Assembly: GCA_938009275.1 (NCBI GenBank)
Contig: CALLHY010000025.1
Location: 1 to 40,213 of the forward strand
Origin: an uncultured bacterium
GTDB taxonomy: Bacteria; Cloacimonadota; Cloacimonadia; Cloacimonadales; Cloacimonadaceae
Length of the DNA stretch: 40,213 nt
Reading direction: 5' to 3'
Shown: positions 17,379-25,505 of the stretch, piece by piece
Numbering within the stretch: position 1 is the stretch's first letter
Layout: each line of letters starts with the position of its first letter
The notes under the pieces: model-generated
What the model was told of the DNA's origin: nothing
Database searches by the model: none
Seen by the model: the letters and a program-made list of their open reading frames with translations, nothing else
Translations under genes and position numbers: made by a program

Positions 17379-18255
17379 CTATGCGGTTCAGATAAGCAGT
17401 TGGATTAAGCTTCTCTTCTGCTCGCCGAACCTCATAGTGCAGGTGCGGTCCGGTAGATAAACCCGTGTTACCCATAAGCCCAATTATCTGCCCCTTGCCA
17501 ACTTCATCACCTACCCGCACCAGATAGCTATACAGATGCGCGTAAACCGTTACAAATCCACCTTCATGGTCTAACAAAATGCGTTTGCCATATCCGCTGT
17601 CATAATCAATCTTGATTACTCTGCCCTTGGCTGTGGCATAGATGGGGGTGCCCATCTGATTGGCAATGTCTATTCCGTAATGAAACTCAATCTGGTTAGT
17701 TATTGGATGAACCCGTAAGCCCCATCCGTCGGATATCCTGCCAAAGGTTGGATAAATAGAGGGGATATAGTCAGCGGGAATATCGGCAATTGGGATTAGC
17801 TTATGTGCGCTGTTAGTGATATCGGGGGATATCTGCTGCAGAATGATAGCCAGCTTTTGTTCCATATCTTCCATCTTATGCCTTAGCCTGGCATCATATA
17901 GAACTACTGGCTGCGGCTCGCCCAAGCCCAAAGAAGGATAGTCTTTGCTTTCTTGTGCGGTTTTACTCTGGATAAGGTCTAACATCTGGTATATGGAATC
18001 AACTGTGGCGGAGTAAAAATCTACCTTGTTCCGCAGCCCCGCATTTTCTTGTTCCAGTTGTTTAATCCTGGAGCTGTTTCCAGACAGCCGACTTGCCAAA
18101 ACCAGGCTATAGGCGCTAACTCCCAGGATAAGCACCAACAATGCGATAAGCACAGCAATGCTATGGCGGGGAAGCGAGAGAATGCGCTCTTCACCGTCCG
18201 GGGTAATCTGATAGCTTATCCTTAGCTTACGGCTGGGAAGAAAGTCATAAGACAT
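17353..18255 (-). CDS. Membrane-anchored M23 (LytM) peptidase
   Basis: The protein has 300 aa: a basic cytoplasmic N-terminus, a transmembrane helix at about 33-54, a coiled coil at about 60-98, a linker, then an M23 domain at about 178-285. Zinc and catalytic residues are intact: His192 and Asp196 (HYGID), His240 (YAHL), and HLH at 271-273. It should therefore be an active endopeptidase on peptidoglycan cross-bridges in the periplasm, not a degenerate activator. Its N-terminus (SYQITPDGEERILSLPR) resembles that of other anchored M23 proteins. It is the first protein gene of the leftward run, downstream of the tRNAs. Confidence 0.92.
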   Translation of the reverse strand: MSYDFLPSRKLRISYQITPDGEERILSLPRHSIAVLIALLVLILGVSAYSLVLASRLSGNSSRIKQLEQENAGLRNKVDFYSATVDSIYQMLDLIQSKTAQESKDYPSLGLGEPQPVVLYDARLRHKMEDMEQKLAIILQQISPDITNSAHKLIPIADIPADYIPSIYPTFGRISDGWGLRVHPITNQIEFHYGIDIANQMGTPIYATAKGRVIKIDYDSGYGKRILLDHEGGFVTVYAHLYSYLVRVGDEVGKGQIIGLMGNTGLSTGPHLHYEVRRAEEKLNPTAYLNRIDEPAYAMR

Positions 18256-18322
18256 TATGTATTATTCCTTTGATGTTCATGGTATTAGTTAGTGCAAAAA
18301 ATGAACCAAGAAGCATATAAAT

Positions 18323-18398
18323 TGGCATCCCGTAGGGGAATCGAACCCCTGTTGCGTGACTGAGAATCACGAGTCCTAGGCCACTAGACGAACGGGAC
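18323..18398 (-). tRNA. tRNA-Glu (CTC)
   Basis: A 76-base cloverleaf read on the minus strand: acceptor 18392-18398 with 18327-18333 (the first pair is G-T), anticodon loop TTCTCAG (anticodon CTC), T-loop TTCGATT, discriminator G, and an encoded CCA at 18323-18325. It reads codon GAG. It is the last of three tRNAs in one transcript. Confidence 0.96.
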
Positions 18399-18439
18399 GA
18401 ATAACAAGCGGTTTTCATAAAATGGCAAAACCAAAAAAC

Positions 18440-18514
18440 TGGCGACCCCTAGGGGAATCGAACCCCTCTTGCAAGAATGAAAATCTTGAGTCCTGACCGA
18501 TAGACGAAGGGGTC
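18440..18514 (-). tRNA. tRNA-Glu (TTC)
   Basis: A 75-base cloverleaf: acceptor pairs GACCCCT (5' end 18514) with AGGGGTC, anticodon stem CAAGA/TCTTG with loop TTTTCAT (anticodon TTC), T-loop TTCGATT and encoded CCA at 18440-18442. It reads GAA and by wobble GAG. It lies 41 bases before tRNA-Glu(CTC) and 6 bases after tRNA-Lys. Confidence 0.96.
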
Positions 18515-18520
18515 GCAAAC

Positions 18521-18595
18521 TGGTGATCCAGGGCAGGCTCGAACTGCCGACTCTCTGCTTAAAAGGCAGATACTCTACCACTGAGTTACTGGACC
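18521..18595 (-). tRNA. tRNA-Lys (TTT)
   Basis: A 75-base cloverleaf: acceptor GGTCCAG with CTGGATC, anticodon stem TCTGC/GCAGA with loop CTTTTAA (anticodon TTT), T-loop TTCGAGC, discriminator A and encoded CCA at 18521-18523. It is the first tRNA of the cluster. A TTGACA lies 46 bases upstream (18646-18641), but no good -10 follows it. Confidence 0.96.
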
Positions 18596-18648
18596 TTATT
18601 TTCGGTTAAGTTTTGTCACGAAAATTAGGGGGCGTTTTTCTGTCAAGC

Positions 18649-18676
18649 AAAAAGTGCAACTCTACAACGTTGTGCA
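18649..18676 (-). terminator. Possible weak terminator of the beta-helix gene
   Basis: On the minus strand an imperfect 7-bp stem (TGCACAAC paired with GTTGCA, one bulge) with an 8-base loop is followed by CTTTTT. It lies 48 bases after the stop at 18724 and just before the TTGACA upstream of tRNA-Lys. It is short, so support is moderate. Confidence 0.35.
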
Positions 18677-18723
18677 TGCTGGCAGGGGTGCATTCAAGGT
18701 TGTTACAAAGTCTTATGCAGGTT

Positions 18724-20463
18724 CTAATGCACAAACCTTTGTGTCGCTTGCATAACAGGTTGCTTCGATATAAACTCCTGCAAGTCCCGTTCACTTCCGT
18801 CAAAACCAATAACAATGTAGAAGCATTTACTAAGTGATGATGCACCTTCATGAACAAATTGAGAGCTGTTATACTCTGAAGTACCCAGATAGCGGAAGTA
18901 GCCATCCGGTCTGTCACAACTGTAAACCACATAATAATTAACATCTACAGGATTATTATCTACCGTCTCAGTTAAGGGATTCCATGATAGTACTACCTCA
19001 GAATCAATCACATTTACCATTACATTATCAGGGGCAGGCAATTGGTTCTGCTGCACTACAACAGTTTGATAACAGCTATCCCTTAGCGCACCTGCAGATT
19101 GGATAAGCTTAATGGGATACACCCCCGGGCTGTTAAACTGATAAGACCAGTTATAGCTATTGCTCTCAATCGCCCCATCCGCATCTAAATCCCACTCTGT
19201 TAGAGCTTCGGGGATATCGTATCCTTGCGATAAGTTTTGCAGGGTTACTACATCACCTACAGTTAGGAACAGCGGAGTTGCCTGGAACCATGCTTTGTGT
19301 AAATAAGGGCGATAGCCAATATCGGAGCGGGTTCCATCGGCATCAAGCAGCATGGGGTCACCGGCATCAATGCAGGGGCTGTTGTATGAAAGCCCAAAGT
19401 TTGCGGATAGGCCGTTGTAGTTCGCCCCCATACCCGCAGGTGGTGATATGAACAGCGGGTCTTCGCTAATGATATTGCTCTGAGTGTTATCTGTGCCTCC
19501 AATAGTACCATTAGCAATACTACAATACTTAAAGTCTGTATAATATGTTATCCCCTGAGTTCCCGAACTGCCAGTTGAATTGTTGAACAATATGCAATTT
19601 ACAATTTGCTTATTAATTGGCAGCGTTGAACTAGACAGAGCTCCATGAGAACCTACTCGAGTGCTATTATTATAAGATATTGTACAGTTTGTTATGAAGT
19701 GTCTTCCTGCACCCAAGCTAATCCCGCCACCATTAATTGAAGCAGTGTTATTAGAAATAAGGCAATTATTTATTTTACTCTCTGAGGATATGGCACAGTC
19801 TAAATACAAACCACCTCCAGTTGTCGATAGTGCTAAGTTATTCAAAATAACAGAATGTTTCACCACCACTTGAGATGCCAGATTGGTATATATGCCGCCT
19901 CCTCCATACGATACATTATTCGTTACTACCGAGTTATATAAAATCAAGCTACCGCGAGAAGAATAAATACCTCCTCCTTGCAAGCTTGCTGAACACTTGG
20001 TAATGGTACTATGAGATATTACTACTTTGTTTCGGAATTTCATATATATACCACCGCCTTCTCTGTAGCCATAACCAAGATTGCCACTGCTATTGGTTTT
20101 ACCATAAGAGATGTGGCAATACTTTACATAAGAGGAATCAGGCTCGTTTGCCACCTGATTAAAATGCAAACCGTGCCAACCGGCAGTAGTATCGGCGGCG
20201 GAAAAATAGATGCTGTCTGCCGCAGTGCCAATGGCTCGAAGGGTTCCATTTACATTAATGGCGTATAATCCCTCGGTAAATACGCGTACCCCCGGCATTA
20301 TCGACAGGGTTTGCCCTTCAGGGATGCTGATGTCATTCATTACATAGTAAGGTGAACCGCTAAGCGTCCACTCACCGGATACTGTGCTGCTGTTGATATA
20401 AGTGGAAGCCTGCAATATAGAGAAAACAAGCATGAATACGAAAACTATTAATTTTGTGTTCAT
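18724..20463 (-). CDS. Secreted right-handed beta-helix protein with PKD- and FN3-like domains
   Basis: The protein has 579 aa, and AGGAG precedes the ATG. Signal peptide 1-19 (SILQA, cut before S). Residues about 35-340 are a parallel beta-helix with recurring coils that read GGGIY or GGGL followed by V/I-rich strands and NN turns (GGGIYSSRGSLILYNSVVTN, GGGIYTNLASQVVVKHSVIL). The helix ends in SPCIDAGDP and DADGTRSDIGYRPY, typical of choice-of-anchor Q/DUF1565-like proteins. A PKD-like segment follows (LTEWDLDADGAIES, FNSPGVYPIKLI), then an FN3-like unit (VVLSWNPL, YYVVYSCDRPDGYFRYLG). No type IX sorting domain. Beta-helices often bind or cleave polysaccharide, but I see no catalytic signature, so the substrate is unknown. 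Confidence 0.85.
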   Translation of the reverse strand: MNTKLIVFVFMLVFSILQASTYINSSTVSGEWTLSGSPYYVMNDISIPEGQTLSIMPGVRVFTEGLYAINVNGTLRAIGTAADSIYFSAADTTAGWHGLHFNQVANEPDSSYVKYCHISYGKTNSSGNLGYGYREGGGIYMKFRNKVVISHSTITKCSASLQGGGIYSSRGSLILYNSVVTNNVSYGGGGIYTNLASQVVVKHSVILNNLALSTTGGGLYLDCAISSESKINNCLISNNTASINGGGISLGAGRHFITNCTISYNNSTRVGSHGALSSSTLPINKQIVNCILFNNSTGSSGTQGITYYTDFKYCSIANGTIGGTDNTQSNIISEDPLFISPPAGMGANYNGLSANFGLSYNSPCIDAGDPMLLDADGTRSDIGYRPYLHKAWFQATPLFLTVGDVVTLQNLSQGYDIPEALTEWDLDADGAIESNSYNWSYQFNSPGVYPIKLIQSAGALRDSCYQTVVVQQNQLPAPDNVMVNVIDSEVVLSWNPLTETVDNNPVDVNYYVVYSCDRPDGYFRYLGTSEYNSSQFVHEGASSLSKCFYIVIGFDGSERDLQEFISKQPVMQATQRFVH

Positions 20464-20526
20464 ATCTACTCCTATGCTGGACGTCTTTTAAACTGCCTGC
20501 AAAGCGTGCCATCTGAATCCTAAAGC

Positions 20527-20556
20527 AAGATATCTGGGCTGTAGGTCATATGTCAA
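20527..20556 (-). promoter_or_regulatory. Candidate promoter of the beta-helix gene
   Basis: Leftward TTGACA (20556-20551) and TATCTT (20532-20527, 4 of 6) with an 18-base spacer, about 65 bases before the ATG at 20463. Confidence 0.45.
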
Positions 20557-20885
20557 GAGAAAGATTTGTAAACAATTCCTCTCGACTTTTCTTGCTGCCG
20601 GCTTCAAGTATCGGATGAGTGAATGGTAAAGCATGGTAGTGCTGGTTATGCTGAGGTGCTGTAGCGCAGTCTGGAGTATGTGTCTCCTTGATTGGTCCAT
20701 TCATTCGTCTATCTTTGAGGTGATATGGACTCCAGACGAGAGCATAGGTACTAGTTTCCTTATACTTCTTTACCACAAACAGCCATCAGTAAAGTGCTAA
20801 CAGATTTTGCGCTATGCGTTTAGAGGGGGGTGCGTGTATAGTGATTCTTCCATCTCTATGTATTATAGTGTTTTACAAGTGCTTC

Positions 20886-20946
20886 CCTGCTGCTTCCTTG
20901 CTGCTATCCTGTGTCGAATACAGGATAGCAGCAAGGAAGCAGCAGG
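20886..20946. repeat. Long perfect hairpin (27-bp stem)
   Basis: Arms 20886-20912 and 20920-20946 are perfectly complementary over 27 bases with a 7-base loop GTCGAAT. After one mismatch three more pairs form (20882-20884 with 20948-20950). Each arm repeats GCTGC/GCAGC units. No T-run follows on either strand, so it is not a standard terminator. Confidence 0.85.
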
Positions 20947-21193
20947 AAAGAAGGTATGGGATAAGCATCTAAGCTAATGCTATATAGGGGAATGCCAGAG
21001 TTTATAATAGTGTCTCATGCACTGGAGTCCATCTGGCATTTGGGAGTAGAACAAAGAGTGAACTGATGAACACCTGATCGATTACAGGCTCAGATACAGC
21101 ACACAAGAACTCTAGCATACAGTATTCAGCCGAACCAACTGATTTTTACCTGTTATAATACCGTGAACGATGTGATAGATTCTAACATTCTGC

Positions 21194-21199
21194 TTGACA
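21194..21199 (+). promoter_or_regulatory. Possible -35 box of the kinase operon
   Basis: A perfect TTGACA; 16 bases later TAGATC (21216-21221) is a poor -10. The distance to the ATG at 21252 fits. Support rests on the -35 alone. Confidence 0.3.
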
Positions 21200-21251
21200 C
21201 TAATATCATATTGGGTAGATCGTGCAATACTATAAAACTATCGGAGTATGT

Positions 21252-23702
21252 ATGAGAAAAAGCTATGCTCTGCTATATGTATTGCTCGTGCTGTTGGCTT
21301 CATGTAGGGTGATGCCCGGTATTGATACGCATGAACTGCAGCCTGTGGATATTAACAGGCACGATACTGCCCTCAGCGGATGGATGTTTGCTGATCTAAA
21401 GGGTGATGAAGTGGATTATTTTATCGGTAGGGATACCTCATTACCAGGCATTCATTCTATCTATGTGGAGGATCAAAAAGGCAAGGTTGTATCGCAGATT
21501 AATTCCACTTCCCCTTTTCGGTCTGTAGAATGCGTAGTAAATCCCACCGACAACAGCCGTTGGCTATTCTATAGCTACAATGACCAGAAAACCGTTTATT
21601 TGGATGCGGCGAAATATGATTGGCAAATTCCCCTAAAACGTGAAAGCAAGAAGTTTGAACCCATACTTCGAAACGACGAAGCAATTAGCAATCCTAAGAT
21701 TGAGTATTTCGGTCAGATCACGCCACAGTTTATGGAAGATATCGACAAAGACGGTAAAATTGAACTGGTCTGTCTTGCCAATGATGGTTTTACAGCCAAT
21801 CCTCGCGGGATTGTTGTGTATGATTTTGCCAGCGGGAAGATAAAGTGGAAGTTCGATTCTCCCAGCAATTTAACAGCCATTCATTTTGATGATTTTGATG
21901 GCGATGGCAATAAAGAATTGATAAGCTCGAATTATGCCTTTAAAAACACCAGCAAGGAAATACACGGCTTGAATGATGCCAGTGGCTGGATTGTTGTGTT
22001 ATCGGTAAAAGGTGAACTGCTATATTCTGAAAACACCTTTGAGGGTTTTGGCCAGGTTACTGTAGATCACGCAGATACCGATGAAGATGGTATTATGGAG
22101 ATATTTGCTCTTAATACTTCGTGGGGTAGCGAAACCTACCGAAATCTGGTGAAGATGTATGTGTGGAATGGTAGTAAGCTGGTAAACAAGCTTAATCTGA
22201 ACATGGCTTCCACCTTAGAGCGTTATCAATATCAGGATTTTATGAAGAAGATGGAAACTAAGCCCAATCGCCGCTTGCATCTGGTGGACAAAAGCAAGGG
22301 CTTGATTGTGTTGGATACCGATCTTCAGATAGTGGAGCACAAGTATAAGGGCTTTATTACGGCGATATGGGACATAAAAGATATCGACACAGACGGAAAG
22401 AAAGAAGTACTGCTACAGACTGACGACGATTACTTCGAGATTCTGGATAGTAGCTACCAACGGCGTGCCCGCCTGAAGAACCCATTTCCTAATGACAATA
22501 GCATAACCTTTGAAGCGGTAAGAGTTGGATTTGAGCAAGATTTGTTAATTGCCATTGGGTCTCCCAGGGAGATACGCTACTACGCATATAAACACCTGCC
22601 TCTGCATGTGTATTTGTTCCAGCTATACAAAACCATTGCTTTGTATCTCAGTATCTTCTTAATGCTGATGGTAGTACTGATGATTTATCGCTATTCTCGC
22701 AGGCTGAACGTGATGCGGGTATGTGCAAACCTTATGACAGATGGCTTAATTGTGCTAACTGATGCAAGGAAGATAGCATTTTGTAATTACGCAGTGTATA
22801 ATCTGGCGGAGCATAGTGCCGATCCAAGATGCAGGGACTTGAAGCTTTGTTTTCCAGGTATTCACGATGAACTACGCAGATTTATCATCGGGCATAAGGT
22901 TTCGGGAAGTTTCAGCGCGAATTTGAGCATTGATAACCCAGACAAAACCTATGTAGTAAATATGTCTCAAACTACCAATATTCGGTCGGTGTACATAGTA
23001 ACGCTTTGTGCTGATCCGGCAGAAAAAGAGCGGGAAAGGGACAAGCTGGCCTGGGCAGATATAGCCAGACGCCTATCTCACCACGTTCGCCGTCATATCA
23101 CGAACATACTACTTGCCCTTGAGGCACTTAAGAAGGATCAGGACGAGGGCAGGCATGAGCTGTATGAGGTGATTGGCGAAGAAATAGACAAGGTTCGGGT
23201 GTTTACTCATGCCTTCCAGAGATTTACAGAACTAAAGAATTATTCACTTCAGTTACAGGACGTGATACCCTCTGTGGAGCATAGTTTGGCAAGGGTTAAG
23301 CTCCCATCGAACGTAAAATTGGTTAAGAATTGGTACTTAAGGTCTGTAGAGGCCTACATCGAGCCCATTCGTTTCGAAGAAGCAGTTACTAATGCCATTA
23401 CCAATGCCCTGGAAGCTATGCCCGAAGGCGGAGTTCTGCACATTACGGTAAAGGCATTCCCAAAGGATAGTTCTCCCAAAGGTGAGCTATCGGTATTGGT
23501 AGAGATTGAAGATAACGGCTGTGGTATCCCCAAAAAATACATGGAAGAGATATGGAAACCTTTCTTTACCACCAACCAGTCCGGCACAGGTATTGGCATT
23601 CCTGAAACAAAAAAGATCATAGACTCCATGAGCGGAATAATGGATATTCAGAGCGAGGAAGGGATGGGGACAACCGTTTCCTTCTGGCTAAAAGGTGAGT
23701 GA
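21252..23702 (+). CDS. NtrY/NtrB-like sensor histidine kinase with lipobox and FG-GAP/VCBS-like sensor domain
   Basis: Start chosen at ATG 21252: CGGAG lies 5 bases upstream and this start gives a clean lipoprotein signal (LLASC, Cys18); GTG 21222 would add 10 residues. The protein has 816 aa. Residues about 150-440 carry four DxDxDG loops (163-168, 214-219, 275-280, 377-382), each followed by E three residues after the G, as in calcium-binding FG-GAP/VCBS beta-propellers. A transmembrane helix spans about 462-480, a PAS-like segment about 490-590. The H-box is ARRLSHHVRRHITN with His610, where the family normally has AHE. The ATPase is intact: N714/N718, DNGCG (754-758), GTGIGI (778-783). 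By inference it senses an extracytoplasmic ligand and phosphorylates the adjacent regulator, which begins one base after its stop. Confidence 0.88.
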   Translation: MRKSYALLYVLLVLLASCRVMPGIDTHELQPVDINRHDTALSGWMFADLKGDEVDYFIGRDTSLPGIHSIYVEDQKGKVVSQINSTSPFRSVECVVNPTDNSRWLFYSYNDQKTVYLDAAKYDWQIPLKRESKKFEPILRNDEAISNPKIEYFGQITPQFMEDIDKDGKIELVCLANDGFTANPRGIVVYDFASGKIKWKFDSPSNLTAIHFDDFDGDGNKELISSNYAFKNTSKEIHGLNDASGWIVVLSVKGELLYSENTFEGFGQVTVDHADTDEDGIMEIFALNTSWGSETYRNLVKMYVWNGSKLVNKLNLNMASTLERYQYQDFMKKMETKPNRRLHLVDKSKGLIVLDTDLQIVEHKYKGFITAIWDIKDIDTDGKKEVLLQTDDDYFEILDSSYQRRARLKNPFPNDNSITFEAVRVGFEQDLLIAIGSPREIRYYAYKHLPLHVYLFQLYKTIALYLSIFLMLMVVLMIYRYSRRLNVMRVCANLMTDGLIVLTDARKIAFCNYAVYNLAEHSADPRCRDLKLCFPGIHDELRRFIIGHKVSGSFSANLSIDNPDKTYVVNMSQTTNIRSVYIVTLCADPAEKERERDKLAWADIARRLSHHVRRHITNILLALEALKKDQDEGRHELYEVIGEEIDKVRVFTHAFQRFTELKNYSLQLQDVIPSVEHSLARVKLPSNVKLVKNWYLRSVEAYIEPIRFEEAVTNAITNALEAMPEGGVLHITVKAFPKDSSPKGELSVLVEIEDNGCGIPKKYMEEIWKPFFTTNQSGTGIGIPETKKIIDSMSGIMDIQSEEGMGTTVSFWLKGE

Positions 23703-23703
23703 A

Positions 23704-25044
23704 ATGGAAAAGATCAGGGTTCTACTGGCTGATGATGATCTGGTGTTTCTGCGGTTGACCACCAGCTTGCTAACTAACGCCGGATATGATGTTACGCCAG
23801 CATCAAGCGTTAGAGAATGCACATCCAGATTAGGTGACAACAAATATGACGTAGCCCTGCAAGATATGTGTTTCCCTGCTTTGCAGGACGGCTTTGGCAT
23901 GCTTGACCTCATTCACGAAAGCTATCCCAATTTACCTGTAATAATGATCTCTGGCAGTGGTCACATTCCCGACGCAGTTGCGGCTATCAAAAACGGGGCT
24001 ACCGACTTCATCGAGAAACCAATAGACACTAACCACATGCTGCATAAACTAAAGTTGATCAGTGAGTCCATAACATTAAATAAACATATGCAAGACTTGC
24101 AAATCACAGCAATCGGAATGTGTGGAACTTCACCAGTTATGATGACCCTGTTTGACGACATAATAAGAGCGGCAGGTTATGACTGTCCTGTGCTGATAAC
24201 GGGTGAGACAGGCGTTGGCAAAGAACTGGCGGCTCATGCCATTCATCGGCTAAGTAAACATGGGCACAAAAACATGCTAAGCATAAACTGCGCTTCAGTG
24301 CCCAAAGACCTCTTTGAAGCAGAGCTTTTTGGCTATGAACGGGGAGCCTTTACGGGGGCGGATAAATCCAGACAAGGTTACTTTGAGTTTGCCGACAACA
24401 ACAGCTTCTTTATGGACGAGATTAGCCAGCTTCCCTTGGGAATGCAGGCTAAGCTTCTGCGCGTTGTATCCGAGGGTGAAGTTCAGAAGCTTGGTGGGAA
24501 GGTGATCAGGGTAAATACTCGCGTGATAAGTGCGTCAAATCAGGACTTATTGGAGTTGGCAGAGGAAAGCAACTTCCGTAAAGACCTTTATTACCGGCTA
24601 AATACTATTCACATTCAGGTTCCCCCCTTGAGGGAAAGAGTGGAAGACATTCCAATACTGGCAGATCATTTCATGACCGAATTCTGCTCTCGCAATAATG
24701 TCCCTCCCAAAAGGATTTCATCTCAAGCAAAAGCCTGGCTATGCGAGCAAAAATGGGAAGGAAACGTGCGGGAACTAAAAAACATGGTTGAACGTGGGGT
24801 AATTTTTGCCAAAAACGACCATCTGACTGTGGTAGATTTTACCACAGCAATAATTGATGACTTTAGAGGGCATAAATCTGGTTCGTTGCGCTCGGTACTT
24901 AGCAGTTTTGAAAAGGCTTATATAGAGAATACTCTGAAAGAAAATGATTATAATATCCGTTTAAGTGCACTAAGTTTGCAGATGGATAAATCTAATCTAT
25001 TCAAGAAAATAGCATCGCTGGGAATAGTATTGCCACAAAAGTAA
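23704..25044 (+). CDS. Sigma54-dependent NtrC-family response regulator
   Basis: Start chosen at ATG 23704, one base after the kinase stop, with AGGTGAG upstream; GTG 23695 would overlap. The protein has 446 aa. Receiver: acidic pocket D10-D11, phosphoacceptor Asp54 (LQDMCFP), Ser83 and Lys105 (EKP). AAA+ activator domain: Walker A GETGVGKE (167-174), GAFTGA (214-219) that contacts sigma54, Walker B SFFMDE (234-239), and the R-finger region FRKDLYYRLN. The C-terminus (IRLSALSLQMDKSNLFKKIASLGI) is a Fis-type HTH. It activates RNA polymerase-sigma54 from distant sites; a matching promoter element lies 218 bases downstream. Confidence 0.96.
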   Translation: MEKIRVLLADDDLVFLRLTTSLLTNAGYDVTPASSVRECTSRLGDNKYDVALQDMCFPALQDGFGMLDLIHESYPNLPVIMISGSGHIPDAVAAIKNGATDFIEKPIDTNHMLHKLKLISESITLNKHMQDLQITAIGMCGTSPVMMTLFDDIIRAAGYDCPVLITGETGVGKELAAHAIHRLSKHGHKNMLSINCASVPKDLFEAELFGYERGAFTGADKSRQGYFEFADNNSFFMDEISQLPLGMQAKLLRVVSEGEVQKLGGKVIRVNTRVISASNQDLLELAEESNFRKDLYYRLNTIHIQVPPLRERVEDIPILADHFMTEFCSRNNVPPKRISSQAKAWLCEQKWEGNVRELKNMVERGVIFAKNDHLTVVDFTTAIIDDFRGHKSGSLRSVLSSFEKAYIENTLKENDYNIRLSALSLQMDKSNLFKKIASLGIVLPQK

Positions 25045-25505
25045 AGCGGCATCCCGGTATGTGTATCAAGTAACTGTGGTAGGGTACAGGTCATCGCGCA
25101 GGTAGAATTATTTTTGCTTCATAACTGGCCATACAAGCTCATACATTAATCGTTGTTACTGCACCAAATTCCTACCTTGTCTGTGGTAAAAACTACCACG
25201 ACGGCATATTGTCCTCCAGCATAACATACAGAGTTATAATGCATTACGATCTTGTTCAGTTTGGCACGCTATGTGCTCTATATATTAGCAACTCCTCAAG
25301 CTCAAGGCGGTGGGATCTGTTGGCTAGGTTTGTAAGCTGGGGCTGTAGGCTGGGCTGTAGGTTATGAAGCTCTGGGTCTTAGGTCTCCCAATGGGTGGGA
25401 TGCTTACGGATGTTTATTGGTATCGGGCATTGTGTGTAGATATCAATGCTAACTAAGTTACAAGTTCTCCCACCCGTTTCTATTTGACGGCAAGACTATC
25501 TGATA
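25045..25505. other. Gene-free stretch with sigma54 promoter and structured sequence
   Basis: No convincing gene. It contains a sigma54-type promoter at 25262-25278 and, beyond it, a tandem imperfect repeat of GCTGGGGCTGTAG (about 25336-25360). A 30-codon ORF lies at 25364-25456 with only a poorly spaced AGG before it. Inverted pairs are GGGTGGGA (25393-25400) with TCCCACCC (25468-25475) and GCATTG (25427-25432) with CAATGC (25444-25449). A small hairpin GTGGTA/TACCAC sits at 25183-25199. This could be a small RNA or leader, or simply the shared 3' flank of two converging units. Confidence 0.4.
25262..25278 (+). promoter_or_regulatory. Sigma54 (-24/-12) promoter candidate
   Basis: TTGGCACGCTATGTGCT matches the consensus TGGCACG-N4-TTGCW at all but one position. 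GG (25263-25264) and GC (25275-25276) have the required 12-base offset. It points rightward, away from the regulator gene, into a stretch with no annotated gene on that strand. Confidence 0.55.

Larger units (their letters stand above)
20464..21251. other. Gene-free stretch with long hairpin
   Basis: I see no gene here that I trust. It holds promoter candidates for the flanking divergent genes (20527-20556 leftward, TTGACA at 21194-21199 rightward), the long hairpin at 20886-20946, and an 11-base inverted pair ATGGACTCCAG (20725-20735) and CTGGAGTCCAT (21022-21032) flanking that hairpin. Reading frames on the minus strand between 20488 and 20776 have no ribosome-binding site and low-complexity translations. 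Confidence 0.5.

Noticed and set aside
20499..20515. Leftward TGGCACG-CTTT-GCAG near the beta-helix gene as sigma54 promoter
   Set aside because: GG-to-GC offset is 10 bases; not workable.
20488..20776. Minus-strand reading frames of 70 and 76 codons in the gene-free region
   Set aside because: No ribosome-binding site, GTG start on the longer one, Thr/Pro/His-rich translation without any recognisable pattern, and they overlap each other in different frames.
20886..20946. Hairpin arm containing GCAAGGAAGCAGC, recalling the SRP RNA tip
   Set aside because: The rest of the SRP core (the GNAR tetraloop and asymmetric loops) is absent; the arm pairs perfectly with its partner instead.
21212..21227. 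TTGG...TGCA before the kinase as a sigma54 promoter
   Set aside because: GG and GC are 11 bases apart instead of 12, and the CAC of the -24 box is missing.
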